This document shows, in pieces, positions 1-6,888 of a stretch of 7,018 nucleotides of DNA. How positions within the stretch are numbered: position 1 is the first letter of the stretch; every line of letters starts with the position of its first letter. The notes under the pieces were generated by a model that saw nothing but the letters and a program-made list of their open reading frames with translations, made no database searches and was not told the DNA's origin. Source of the DNA: Fusobacteriaceae bacterium (GTDB taxonomy: Bacteria; Fusobacteriota; Fusobacteriia; Fusobacteriales; Fusobacteriaceae); assembly GCA_030625925.1 (NCBI GenBank), contig DAOUPY010000078.1:1-7018 (forward strand). The letters are read 5' to 3'. Position numbers and translations under genes: made by a program.

Positions 1-348
1 ATGAAATACATCAAACCTGATGTACAAACAGTGTGTATAGGCCAGGCTGCGTCTATGGGAGCCCTACTATTAACAGCGGGAGCAAAGGGGAAAAGATTCG
101 CTCTGCCAAATGCCAGGGTAATGATCCATCAGCCTCTAGGAGGAGCTCAAGGCCAGGCTACAGATATAGAGATCCAAGCCAAAGAGATCCTGAGAATGAA
201 AGAATTAACGTCTAAAATAATATCTGATACAACAGGTAAAACTATGGAGCAGGTAAAAAAAGATACTGAAAGAGATAATTTTATGACAGCTGAAGAAGCT
301 ATGGAATATGGATTGATCGACAGAGTATTCGTAGAAGGGGAGAGATAA
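1..348 (+). CDS. clpP: ATP-dependent Clp protease proteolytic subunit ClpP (3' part, truncated by window edge)
   Basis: This is the C-terminal 115 residues of the serine peptidase that forms the double-heptameric ClpP chamber and degrades substrates delivered by Clp ATPases such as ClpX. The complete catalytic triad is visible: Ser18 in GQAASMGA, His43 in MIHQP, and Asp92 in TERDNFM (residue numbers within this fragment). The C-terminus [13 protein letters not shown] is typical of the family. The ATG at base 1 matches the internal Met of the family motif YDTMxxIKPDV, so it is not the real start. The usual length is about 195 residues, so roughly 80 N-terminal residues lie upstream of the window. 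The stop is one base before the clpX ATG, which implies co-transcription and probably translational coupling. Identification is secure. Confidence 0.97.
   Translation: MKYIKPDVQTVCIGQAASMGALLLTAGAKGKRFALPNARVMIHQPLGGAQGQATDIEIQAKEILRMKELTSKIISDTTGKTMEQVKKDTERDNFMTAEEAMEYGLIDRVFVEGER
335..342 (+). promoter_or_regulatory. Ribosome binding site of clpX inside the clpP coding end
   Basis: AAGGGGAG lies 7 bases before the clpX ATG at 350 and is embedded in the last codons of clpP. It fixes the clpX start and suggests that ribosomes finishing clpP help initiate clpX. Confidence 0.8.
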
Positions 349-349
349 G

Positions 350-1600
350 ATGAAAAAAGAAATACAAAAATGTTCATTTTGTGGAAAATCAGAAGATGAA
401 GTATCAAAATTAATAACTGGTCCGGAGGCAAATATATGTGATGAGTGTATAGAAGCTTGCGGGATGCTTATAGAAGATATGCAGTTAGAGATGGGAGAAT
501 CTGTAGATGATAATAGTTTTAACGACGTTACTCTGATGACTCCTAAAGAGATAAAAGAAAGATTGGATGACTATGTAATCGGCCAGGAAGCTGCCAAAAA
601 AGTATTGGCTGTATCTGTATATAATCACTATAAAAGAATCAAGCACAAGGGAAAAACTGGAGATGTAGAGTTACAGAAATCAAATGTATTACTTATCGGT
701 CCTACAGGAACAGGTAAAACACTTTTAGCTGAAACTTTGGCTAGAACTCTCCATGTACCATTTGCCATAGCAGATGCAACGACCCTTACAGAAGCAGGGT
801 ATGTAGGAGATGACGTAGAAAATGTACTGGTAAGATTATTACAGGCCGCTGACTATGATGTAGCAGCAGCAGAGAGAGGAATAATCTATATAGATGAACT
901 GGATAAAGTCGCTAGAAAATCAGAAAATATGTCTATAACTCGTGATGTATCGGGAGAAGGGGTGCAGCAGGCACTTCTTAAAATAGTAGAAGGGACTGAA
1001 GCTCAAGTACCTCCTCAAGGCGGAAGAAAGCATCCAAATCAAGAGTTGGTAAAGATCAATACAAAAAATATTTTGTTTATTGTAGGAGGAGCTTTTGAAG
1101 GATTAGAAAAGGTTATCAAATCTAGATCTAATAAAAAAGTTATGGGATTCGGAGCCACTGTAATAAATGAAATAAATGAATCTGAGGGTGAAGCTTTCAT
1201 GAGAGTATTACCCGAAGATCTAATAAAACAAGGAATAATTCCAGAACTTATAGGTAGATTCCCAGTGATAACTACTTTAGCTAACTTAGATGAAGCAGCC
1301 TTAATGAAGATCCTGACTGAGCCTAAAAATGCATTGGTAAAACAATATAAGAAGTTCTTTGAATTAGAAAGTGTAGAACTAGAATTTGAAAATGCTGCAC
1401 TGAAAAAAATGGCAGAATTAGCACTGAAAAGAAAGATAGGAGCCAGGGGACTTCGTGCACTTATGGAAAGTGCAATGTTAGATCTAATGTATGAGATCCC
1501 ATCTAATCCTGCTGTGGAAAGAGTAGTAATCACAGAAGAATCTGTAATGGATAATAGTAAGGCAACAATAATAGAAAAAACAAAAAAATTAAAAGGATAG
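350..1600 (+). CDS. clpX: ATP-dependent Clp protease ATP-binding subunit ClpX
   Basis: This is the cytoplasmic AAA+ unfoldase that recognises tagged proteins, unfolds them and threads them into ClpP. The 416 residues match the usual full length. The N-terminal zinc-binding domain has Cys8, Cys11, Cys30 and Cys33. Walker A is GPTGTGKT (117-124). The pore-1 loop is GYVGDD (150-155). Walker B is IIYIDELDK (178-186). The RKH pore motif is at 226-228. GRFPV, following IIPELI, carries the conserved arginine, and IGARGLRAL near the C-terminus is sensor 2. The ClpP-docking loop reads MGF at 265-267 where Bacillus and E. coli have IGF, a conservative variant. The gene follows clpP by one base and has a good internal Shine-Dalgarno. 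No clear intrinsic terminator follows, so read-through into lon is possible. Confidence 0.98.
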   Translation: MKKEIQKCSFCGKSEDEVSKLITGPEANICDECIEACGMLIEDMQLEMGESVDDNSFNDVTLMTPKEIKERLDDYVIGQEAAKKVLAVSVYNHYKRIKHKGKTGDVELQKSNVLLIGPTGTGKTLLAETLARTLHVPFAIADATTLTEAGYVGDDVENVLVRLLQAADYDVAAAERGIIYIDELDKVARKSENMSITRDVSGEGVQQALLKIVEGTEAQVPPQGGRKHPNQELVKINTKNILFIVGGAFEGLEKVIKSRSNKKVMGFGATVINEINESEGEAFMRVLPEDLIKQGIIPELIGRFPVITTLANLDEAALMKILTEPKNALVKQYKKFFELESVELEFENAALKKMAELALKRKIGARGLRALMESAMLDLMYEIPSNPAVERVVITEESVMDNSKATIIEKTKKLKG

Positions 1601-1606
1601 TTGAAA

Positions 1607-1787
1607 AATTAAGAATTAAGAATTGAAAATTAAAACAAAAAACATTTTGACACAGATTTTACAGATTTAAAATTCTAATTTACACAGATTATTTTTATCT
1701 GTAAGGATCATTAAAAATCTGTGTTGTCTGCGACAAGAAAAAAGGTTTAGAATTTAATTATACATTTTCAATTGTCAATTATCAATT
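1607..1787. repeat. MITE-like imperfect palindromic intergenic element between clpX and lon
   Basis: The outer arms 1607-1631 and 1763-1787 are inverted copies that agree at 20 of 25 positions. Each is built from heptads of the type AATTRAN ending in AATTGAAAAT. Inside, ACACAGATTTT (1650-1660) is perfectly complementary to AAAATCTGTGT (1714-1724). A third nested hairpin pairs ACAGAT (1684-1689) with ATCTGT (1697-1702). A further dyad, TTGTC-TGC-GACAA, sits at 1724-1736. There is no ORF. The element fills most of the 217-bp gap between clpX and lon. The layout resembles a non-autonomous miniature element or a dispersed intergenic palindrome. No target-site duplication is clear, so mobility is inferred only. 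Confidence 0.5.
1647..1673 (+). promoter_or_regulatory. Possible sigma-70-type promoter for lon within the intergenic element
   Basis: A perfect -35 hexamer TTGACA (1647-1652) is followed after 15 bases by TAAAAT (1668-1673), a 5-of-6 match to the -10 consensus. The spacer is two bases shorter than ideal, so strength is uncertain. If used, it would give lon its own transcript with a leader of about 140 bases that folds through the palindromic element. No CIRCE or CtsR heat-shock operator is visible nearby. Confidence 0.3.
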
Positions 1788-1804
1788 CGGCTAAAAGCCG
1801 TTTT
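1788..1804 (+). terminator. Small terminator-like or attenuator hairpin abutting the lon Shine-Dalgarno
   Basis: CGGCT (1788-1792), loop AAA, AGCCG (1796-1800) form a perfect 5-bp GC-rich stem followed directly by TTTT (1801-1804). The lon ribosome binding site AGGAGG (1805-1810) starts at the next base. The hairpin is short for an efficient terminator. It could partly terminate clpPX read-through, or act as a structural boundary controlling lon translation. Confidence 0.4.
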
Positions 1805-1817
1805 AGGAGGCAAAAAG

Positions 1818-4124
1818 ATGACAAAGATTACGTTTATACCTACTAGAGATCTAGTAGTTTTTCCAGGAGCTATAATGCCTCTTTATATAGGAAGAGAAAA
1901 AAGTGTTAATACGTTAGAAAAGTCACTGACAGAGGACAGCAAATTGATCCTGTGTATGCAAAAAGATTTTTTAGTGGAAGAACCAAATTATATAGATGAT
2001 ATACATAAGGTAGGGGTAGAAGCTACCATTTTGCAGACGGTAAAGATGCCAAATAATACTGTGAAAGTTCTAGTTGAAGCCTCTCATAGAATTATTTTAG
2101 GTGATGTAGAGGAAAATGATGGAGTAGTCTATGCAGAATCTACAGCTGTTGAGACAGAAGTATTAGAAGAAACTATAGGAGAAGCTATCATTAGAAGGGT
2201 ATTAAAATCATTCGAAAGATATGCTAAATTAAGCGGCAAAATCCTTCCCGACCTGTTAGTCAGCATAAAATCTATGAAAGATACAGATAAAAAGTTTGAC
2301 CTGATAAGTGGAAATTTAAATGTTTCATCTGAAGAAAAACAAAAACTTTTGGAAATATTTAATTTAGAAGAAAGAGGATATAAATTAATAGAGATCTTGA
2401 AAAAGGAATTAGAGATCTTGAATTTGGAGAAAAAAATAGAAAATAAGGTCAAAGAAAAGATGAATTCAGCTCAAAGATCTTATTTCTTGAGAGAAAAATT
2501 AAGTGCTATAAAGGAAGAATTAGGAGACGATCAGGCCGATGACGATGATATCTTAGAATTAAAAAAATTAATAACAGCTAAGAAACTTCCAAAAGAAGTG
2601 AAGAAAAAAGTTGAAAAAGAGATCTCTAAACTATCTAAGATGCCGGCATTTTCCGCTGAAGCCAGTGTAGTACGTAACTATGTAGAGACAGTATTAGACC
2701 TCCCTTGGAATAAAAAAACAAAGGATATCTTAGATATCAAAAAAGCTTATGATAAGTTAGAGGAAGATCACTATGGATTACAGGATATAAAAGAAAGGAT
2801 CTTGGAATATCTGGCAGTTAAAAAATTGAACCCAGGTATGAAGGGGACAATCCTTTGCCTGGTAGGACCTCCAGGTGTAGGAAAAACTTCATTGGCTAAA
2901 TCTGTGGCAGATGCTATGGGAAGAAACTTTTCTAGGATATCTCTAGGTGGTGTAAGAGATGAATCAGAGATCAGAGGACATAGAAGAACATATATTGGTT
3001 CTATGCCAGGAAAATTAATCAAAGCCATGAAACAAGCTAAAAGTAAGAACCCATTGATCTTATTAGATGAGATCGACAAGATGTCTAATGATGCCAAGGG
3101 AGATCCAAGTTCTGCAATGTTAGAGGTACTTGATCCTGAACAAAATAAAAACTTTGAAGATCACTATCTAGATATACCATTTGATCTTTCCAATGTATTT
3201 TTTATAGCTACAGCCAATGATTTGAGAGGTGTCCCAGGACCACTTAGAGACAGGATGGAAATTATCGATTTGAGTTCGTATACTGAATTTGAAAAGATGC
3301 ATATAGCTAAAAAATATCTATTGGATGAAGCCAAGAAAGATAACGGTTTATCTGAAATAGATATAAAGGTATCTGATGATGCCCTCCTTAGAATAATAAA
3401 TGAATACACCAGGGAAGCTGGAGTAAGAAACTTAAAGAGAGAGATCCACAGTCTGTATAGAAAATTGGCTAAATTAGTCATAGAAAAAAATAGAAAAAAA
3501 ATAACTATCACAGTGAAAAATTTAGAAACATATCTTGGAAAGGTAAAATACAGACCTGATAAGATCAAGGAGAAAGAACCAAAATTAGGTGTAGTTACCG
3601 GCCTTGCATGGACAAGTGTAGGAGGAACTACATTAGAGGTACAATCGGTATCTATGAAAGGTAAAGGTAAGATCCTTTTAACTGGTAAATTAGGAGATGT
3701 CATGAAAGAATCGGCACATGTGGCTTATTCTTATGTCAGATCAATTGCTGATGAGCTGAAAATAGACGAGAAGTTCAATGAAACTACAGATGTTCATCTT
3801 CATTTCCCAGAAGGAGCTGTACCAAAAGACGGTCCTTCAGCAGGTGTGACTATTACTACTGCTTTAATCTCTGTATTGACAAAGAAAAAGATCAGACAAG
3901 ATATAGCCATGACTGGAGAGATTACCATCACTGGAGAAGTATTAGCAGTGGGAGGAATCAAGGAAAAGGTAATCGGAGCACATAGAATTGGAATCCATGA
4001 GGTAATATTGCCGTTAGACAACGAATCTGATGTGGAAGAACTGCCTAAGGAAGTAAAAAGAGATATGACTATTCATTTTGCAAAAACTTATGAAGATATC
4101 AAAAAAATAGCATTTGAGAAATAG
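1818..4124 (+). CDS. lon: ATP-dependent Lon protease (LonA type)
   Basis: This is a cytoplasmic homo-hexameric AAA+ serine protease that degrades misfolded and short-lived regulatory proteins. Its 768 residues match LonA enzymes (about 775-785). The order is: N-terminal LAN substrate-binding domain beginning FIPTRDLVVFPG; a charged helical linker with SAQRSYFLREKLSAIKEELG around 215-235; the AAA+ module with Walker A GPPGVGKT (350-357) and Walker B LILLDEIDK (413-421); and the C-terminal protease domain. The catalytic dyad is Ser674 in DGPSAG and Lys717, the second lysine of GGIKEK. Their spacing of 43 residues equals that of E. coli Ser679/Lys722. There is no membrane segment, which excludes LonB. 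AGGAGG lies 7 bases before the ATG. The stop is 12 bases before the nitroreductase start, which suggests one transcript. Confidence 0.98.
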   Translation: MTKITFIPTRDLVVFPGAIMPLYIGREKSVNTLEKSLTEDSKLILCMQKDFLVEEPNYIDDIHKVGVEATILQTVKMPNNTVKVLVEASHRIILGDVEENDGVVYAESTAVETEVLEETIGEAIIRRVLKSFERYAKLSGKILPDLLVSIKSMKDTDKKFDLISGNLNVSSEEKQKLLEIFNLEERGYKLIEILKKELEILNLEKKIENKVKEKMNSAQRSYFLREKLSAIKEELGDDQADDDDILELKKLITAKKLPKEVKKKVEKEISKLSKMPAFSAEASVVRNYVETVLDLPWNKKTKDILDIKKAYDKLEEDHYGLQDIKERILEYLAVKKLNPGMKGTILCLVGPPGVGKTSLAKSVADAMGRNFSRISLGGVRDESEIRGHRRTYIGSMPGKLIKAMKQAKSKNPLILLDEIDKMSNDAKGDPSSAMLEVLDPEQNKNFEDHYLDIPFDLSNVFFIATANDLRGVPGPLRDRMEIIDLSSYTEFEKMHIAKKYLLDEAKKDNGLSEIDIKVSDDALLRIINEYTREAGVRNLKREIHSLYRKLAKLVIEKNRKKITITVKNLETYLGKVKYRPDKIKEKEPKLGVVTGLAWTSVGGTTLEVQSVSMKGKGKILLTGKLGDVMKESAHVAYSYVRSIADELKIDEKFNETTDVHLHFPEGAVPKDGPSAGVTITTALISVLTKKKIRQDIAMTGEITITGEVLAVGGIKEKVIGAHRIGIHEVILPLDNESDVEELPKEVKRDMTIHFAKTYEDIKKIAFEK

Positions 4125-4136
4125 AAAGGAGAAATT

Positions 4137-4703
4137 ATGAACCCAGTAATAGAAAATATAAAAAAACGTAGATCGGTAAGAAGATACAGTCAAACTCAAG
4201 TAGAGGCTGAAAAGATAGAACAGATAATAGAAGCAGGATCATTTGCTCCAAGTGGGCATAACGATCAGCCTTGGCATTTTACAGTAATTCAAAATAAGGA
4301 TTTAATCGACAAGATAAACCTGGAAACTAAGGCACTTATTAAAGACTCTGAAGATCCGACATTTAGAAAGATGGGGCAGAGTGAAAGATTACACCTGTTA
4401 TACAATGCTCCTACTGTGATTGTTATATCCGGAGATCCTGTAAACTCATATTCAATGGAGGAAGACTTAGGAGCTGCTACACAAAATATGTTGTTAGCAG
4501 CCCACTCATTGGGTCTGTCTACTTGCTGGATAGGTTTAGTAACAGTTTATTTTGAGGGAGAAAAGAAGGACGAAATCTTAAAAGAGATGGAAATCCCAGC
4601 TGGATTTGTTCCTCAATATGTAATCACTCTAGGATATTCTAACCTTACAAGGGATTTAGAAGCTCCTAAGAGAAGGGAAAATATAGTAAATTATATTAAA
4701 TAA
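4137..4703 (+). CDS. Nitroreductase-family FMN flavoprotein
   Basis: This is a predicted cytosolic FMN-dependent oxidoreductase of the nitroreductase superfamily, whose members reduce nitroaromatics, quinones, flavins or enones with NAD(P)H. The true substrate cannot be told from sequence. The 188 residues are a normal length for a compact single-domain member. Visible hallmarks are RRSVRRY (11-17, FMN phosphate contact), APSGHNDQPWHF (37-48), the helix DLGAATQNMLLAAHSLGLSTCWIG (begins at Asp110) and a basic C-terminus with KRRENIV. There is no ferredoxin domain or signal peptide. AGGAG (4127-4131) precedes the ATG by 5 bases, and only 12 bases separate it from the lon stop, so it is probably co-transcribed with lon. 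It is an unusual neighbour between lon and engB and may be a later insertion, though its base composition looks like that of its neighbours. Confidence 0.93.
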   Translation: MNPVIENIKKRRSVRRYSQTQVEAEKIEQIIEAGSFAPSGHNDQPWHFTVIQNKDLIDKINLETKALIKDSEDPTFRKMGQSERLHLLYNAPTVIVISGDPVNSYSMEEDLGAATQNMLLAAHSLGLSTCWIGLVTVYFEGEKKDEILKEMEIPAGFVPQYVITLGYSNLTRDLEAPKRRENIVNYIK

Positions 4704-4729
4704 TTAAAAATTAGTATTAAAGATTTCAA

Positions 4730-4771
4730 CACAGGTTAGATAAAAAGTTAAATTTTTATCTTTCAACTGTG
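4730..4771 (+). promoter_or_regulatory. Long interrupted hairpin in the engB leader
   Basis: AGATAAAAA (4738-4746) pairs perfectly with TTTTTATCT (4753-4761) around a 6-base loop. After a small internal loop the outer stem CACAG (4730-4734) pairs with CTGTG (4767-4771). The structure ends 6 bases before the engB ribosome binding site GGAGGAG (4778-4784). It lacks a T-tract after the outer stem, so it is not a standard terminator. It could be a translation-modulating or mRNA-stability element, or a remnant of a palindromic repeat. It shares CACAG and TTTTTATCT elements with the structure upstream of lon. Confidence 0.4.
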
Positions 4772-4792
4772 CTGAATGGAGGAGAATAAAAA

Positions 4793-5431
4793 ATGGAAAT
4801 AAAAAGATCGGATTTTGTTAAATCGGCAGTATTTGAAGCTGATTATCCAGAACCAATAAATAGCATAGAGTTTGCCTTTGTAGGCAGATCAAATGTAGGG
4901 AAATCATCCCTCATAAACAGTTTAACAAACAGAAAAAAAATAGCTAGAACATCAAAGACACCAGGAAGAACTCAACTGATAAACTATTTCATCATAAATA
5001 ATGATACTTATTTAGTGGACCTGCCTGGATATGGATTTGCCAAAGTTCCAAAGGCTGTAAAAGTAGCTTGGGGAAATACCATGGAAAGATACTTAGCTTC
5101 TAAAAGAAGCAAATTAGTATTCGTATTACTGGATATCAGAAGGGTTCCGAGTAGAGAAGACCTGGAGATGCTGGAATGGCTGGATTACTATGACGTACCA
5201 TACAAGATCATCTTTACCAAGGTGGACAAGATGTCTAACAATGAAAAATTTAAGCAATTAAAAGATATCAGAAAGAAGATAGAATTTAAAAATAGTGATG
5301 TATTATTTTATTCTGCCCTGTCTCATAAAGGGAGAGAAGAATTAGCCGAATATTTAGATGAAGCTTTGGAAGAATACAAAAACTATACTCCTCCTGTAAT
5401 CGATCAGGAAGATGAAAATATAGAAGACTAA
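4793..5431 (+). CDS. engB: Ribosome biogenesis GTP-binding protein EngB/YsxC/YihA
   Basis: This is a small TRAFAC GTPase needed for late assembly of the 50S ribosomal subunit and essential in most bacteria tested. All G motifs are intact: G1 GRSNVGKSS (31-39), G2 threonine in TPGRTQ (56-61), G3 DLPGYG (76-81), G4 TKVDK (142-146) and G5 SALSHKG (174-180). The family-specific stretch DIRRVPSREDLEMLEWL (114-130) is also present. It has 212 residues, slightly longer than the usual 195-210, because of a short acidic tail (about 201-212, ending DENIED). The start is supported by GGAGGAG 8 bases upstream. It is the last gene of the plus-strand block and is followed at once by a strong terminator. 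Linkage of this GTPase to clpX and lon is also seen in Bacillus. Confidence 0.97.
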   Translation: MEIKRSDFVKSAVFEADYPEPINSIEFAFVGRSNVGKSSLINSLTNRKKIARTSKTPGRTQLINYFIINNDTYLVDLPGYGFAKVPKAVKVAWGNTMERYLASKRSKLVFVLLDIRRVPSREDLEMLEWLDYYDVPYKIIFTKVDKMSNNEKFKQLKDIRKKIEFKNSDVLFYSALSHKGREELAEYLDEALEEYKNYTPPVIDQEDENIED

Positions 5432-5472
5432 AAAAAAGCTAACTGTGGAAATTTTCCATGGTTAGCTTTTTT
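5432..5472. terminator. Bidirectional intrinsic terminator between engB and the EamA permease gene
   Basis: GCTAACTGTGGAAA (5438-5451) pairs with TTTCCATGGTTAGC (5453-5466), with two G-U wobbles on the plus-strand transcript. A-tract 5432-5437 and T-tract 5467-5472 flank the stem, so each strand presents a hairpin followed by U residues. It begins one base after the engB stop and lies about 25 bases past the stop of the convergent permease gene, serving both. Confidence 0.9.
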
Positions 5473-5497
5473 ACTTTTTAATTTGTCAGTGTGAAAT

Positions 5498-6397
5498 CTA
5501 ATTGGATGCAACATCACGTTTCTTTTTTCTCAAAAATTCCCACTTTGTTTCAGCAGTGATAATAGCCATAAAGATAGCTGCTGCTCCTACAATCATCTTA
5601 AATGTCAGGATTTCACCCAGAAGCATTATAGAAAAAAGTGTCCCAAAGAGTGCCTCTGTAGATAGGATAATGGCAGTTCTAGAAGCAGTGGTATGTTTTT
5701 GTGCTGTGGTCTGAAGGAAAAAAGCAATCATGGTACTAAAAATTCCTAGATAGATTACAGCCATAATACCGGTAGTCCCAACCTCTGCCGGAAGAGTCTC
5801 AAAGAAAAATCCAGATACAAAGGATAGAATAGCGGCTACAGCCATTTGTATCAGTGTAAGGAGAGTCGTGTCGACTTTCTTGCTGTAATACCCAGTGAGA
5901 CTGATATGGCAGGCAAAACCAACGGCACATATGAGAGACAGGGTATCTCCTAACCCAAGGGAGAAGTTTCCGTCAAAGGAGAGGAATCCTATGCCTAAAA
6001 AACACATTACTGCTGCAAAAAGTGACCATGCATCGGGTTTTATTTTGGTTATTCCCCAAAAAATAAAGGGAACCATAACAACGTTGGTACCTGTTAAAAA
6101 AGCATTTTTAGAAGCTGTTGTAAATTGCAGTCCCACCGTCTGGGTAGCAAAGGCAAAGAAGAGAAAAAATCCTACAGCAGATCCTGCTATAAGATCTTTT
6201 TTTTCTATTTTTTTTATTCGTTTATAGAAAACAAGACCCATAATAACTGCTGCAATTGAGAATCTGAATGCCATCATATAAAATGGTCCCAGTCCGCTAT
6301 CCAATGCCATCTTAGAAGCTGTAAATCCTGAACCCCATATGATAGCCACAATAACAAGGGTAAGGTCTGCTATTATGTGTTTTTTATTTTTTTCCAT
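5498..6397 (-). CDS. EamA-domain (DMT superfamily) ten-TM permease
   Basis: This is a predicted inner-membrane drug/metabolite transporter. Members export or import small metabolites such as amino acids, nucleobases or toxic analogues; the substrate here is unknown. The 299 residues are typical of the two-repeat EamA architecture. The first repeat (about 10-137) opens with LTLVIVAIIWGSGFTASK, the recognisable EamA entry motif. The second repeat (about 147-285) runs through hydrophobic helices that include TAIILSTEALFGTLFSIMLLGE, a conserved late-helix pattern. A lysine/arginine-rich cytoplasmic tail (RKKKRD) follows. AGGAGG (6405-6410 on the minus strand) lies 7 bases before the ATG. The gene is transcribed alone, converges on engB, and probably has its own promoter and operator upstream. 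Confidence 0.93.
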   Translation of the reverse strand: MEKNKKHIIADLTLVIVAIIWGSGFTASKMALDSGLGPFYMMAFRFSIAAVIMGLVFYKRIKKIEKKDLIAGSAVGFFLFFAFATQTVGLQFTTASKNAFLTGTNVVMVPFIFWGITKIKPDAWSLFAAVMCFLGIGFLSFDGNFSLGLGDTLSLICAVGFACHISLTGYYSKKVDTTLLTLIQMAVAAILSFVSGFFFETLPAEVGTTGIMAVIYLGIFSTMIAFFLQTTAQKHTTASRTAIILSTEALFGTLFSIMLLGEILTFKMIVGAAAIFMAIITAETKWEFLRKKKRDVASN

Positions 6398-6430
6398 TCT
6401 TTCTCCTCCTATATCTATGATTATATTTCC

Positions 6431-6454
6431 ATTGTATCAAAAATGTATTTTTGA
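6431..6454 (-). promoter_or_regulatory. Candidate promoter with overlapping operator for the EamA permease gene
   Basis: On the minus strand, TGATACAAT (6439-6431) is an extended -10 motif (TGn plus TACAAT) about 35 bases upstream of the start codon. A clear -35 is lacking, as is common with extended -10 promoters. A perfect 8-2-8 dyad, TCAAAAAT-GT-ATTTTTGA (6437-6454), overlaps its upstream edge. A dimeric repressor bound there would block polymerase. A second, weaker option is TATAAT on the minus strand at 6420-6425. All of this is by eye. Confidence 0.35.
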
Positions 6455-6513
6455 ATATAATGTTTTTTTACCTTTTAAAGCTACACCTTATTTTAACTTA
6501 TATTCACTATCTA

Positions 6514-6534
6514 TATATACTACATGAGTATATA
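6514..6534. promoter_or_regulatory. 8-5-8 inverted repeat, operator-like
   Basis: TATATACT (6514-6521) and AGTATATA (6527-6534) are perfect inverted copies around ACATG. The half-site spacing suits a dimeric helix-turn-helix regulator. The site is about 117 bases upstream of the permease start. No known consensus was recognised, and AT-richness makes chance occurrence possible. Confidence 0.3.
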
Positions 6535-6617
6535 CATTTCCTATACTTTCCTAAGAAAATTATTTTTCTTCTAAAGACCTCTGAACTTTCTCCTTGTTTT
6601 CCTCCAATATCGCGATT

Positions 6618-6652
6618 TTTAAAATAAATGATATACAATCATTTATTTTAAA
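6618..6652. repeat. 15-bp-stem palindrome
   Basis: TAAAATAAATGAT (6620-6632) and ATCATTTATTTTA (6638-6650) are perfect inverted copies around ATACA, extended by two more A-T pairs on the outside (6618-6652). No T-tract follows on either strand, so it is not a normal terminator. It may be a protein-binding site, a remnant of a repeat, or a structured transcript element. Confidence 0.5.
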
Positions 6653-6692
6653 TTCGACTTAAAGACAGAGGATATAGTTAGAATAAAAGTTA

Positions 6693-6708
6693 AATAATTT
6701 AAATTATT
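6693..6708. repeat. 16-bp perfect palindrome without spacer
   Basis: AATAATTT and its inverse AAATTATT abut directly. Only A and T are used, so it may be simple compositional noise in an AT-rich gap. It is listed because it lies among several other dyads. Confidence 0.3.
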
Positions 6709-6731
6709 CTTCAGACTCCTTCCTTGTTGGC

Positions 6732-6755
6732 GTTTTCTCTAACTCCAGAGAAAAC
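6732..6755. repeat. 9-bp-stem hairpin
   Basis: GTTTTCTCT (6732-6740) pairs perfectly with AGAGAAAAC (6747-6755) around a 6-base loop AACTCC. There is no T-tract on either side. Its function is unknown. Confidence 0.4.
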
Positions 6756-6839
6756 TATTGTATTTCTTTGAAGTAATATGATTTGGTTTCTCTACTTACT
6801 AGATCTTTTATCTTCTTTTTTTCTCTTCACCTCAACCTC

Positions 6840-6862
6840 GGTTTCCTTTACGAAGGGAAACC
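6840..6862. repeat. 10-bp-stem hairpin with tight loop
   Basis: GGTTTCCTTT (6840-6849) pairs with AAGGGAAACC (6853-6862) with one wobble pair and the three-base loop ACG. It lies downstream of the minus-strand terminator at 6889-6929. It lacks a T-tract and its function is unknown. Confidence 0.4.
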
Positions 6863-6888
6863 ATCAAAAGGAAGAGTTAAGAATTAAT

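Noticed and set aside
1..348. ATG at position 1 as the true start of a short ClpP
   Set aside because: The residues match the internal segment of ClpP just before the catalytic serine, so the frame is simply cut by the window edge.
1039..1533. Long minus-strand open frame inside clpX, and similar ones inside lon and the permease gene
   Set aside because: These are antisense shadows of strongly conserved genes, with no ribosome binding site or family motifs.
1607..1787. CRISPR array or tandem repeat between clpX and lon
   Set aside because: The ACAGATT and AATTRAN repeats are short, irregular and mostly inverted, without repeat-spacer periodicity.
1601..1817. CIRCE or CtsR heat-shock operators upstream of lon
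   Set aside because: Neither TTAGCACTC-N9-GAGTGCTAA nor tandem GGTCAAA motifs are present.
6339..6527. A 62-codon plus-strand open frame overlapping the permease start
   Set aside because: It is antisense to the permease N-terminus and its promoter, has no Shine-Dalgarno and no recognisable protein features.
6618..6652. Fur or PerR box
   Set aside because: The AAATGAT and ATCATTT halves are separated by five bases and do not fit the 7-1-7 Fur or PerR consensus.
6570..6665. Minus-strand coding-like stretch ending QRSLEEK-stop
   Set aside because: It opens directly after a stop with no plausible start codon and covers a perfect palindrome. It is more likely low-complexity purine-rich sequence than a gene.
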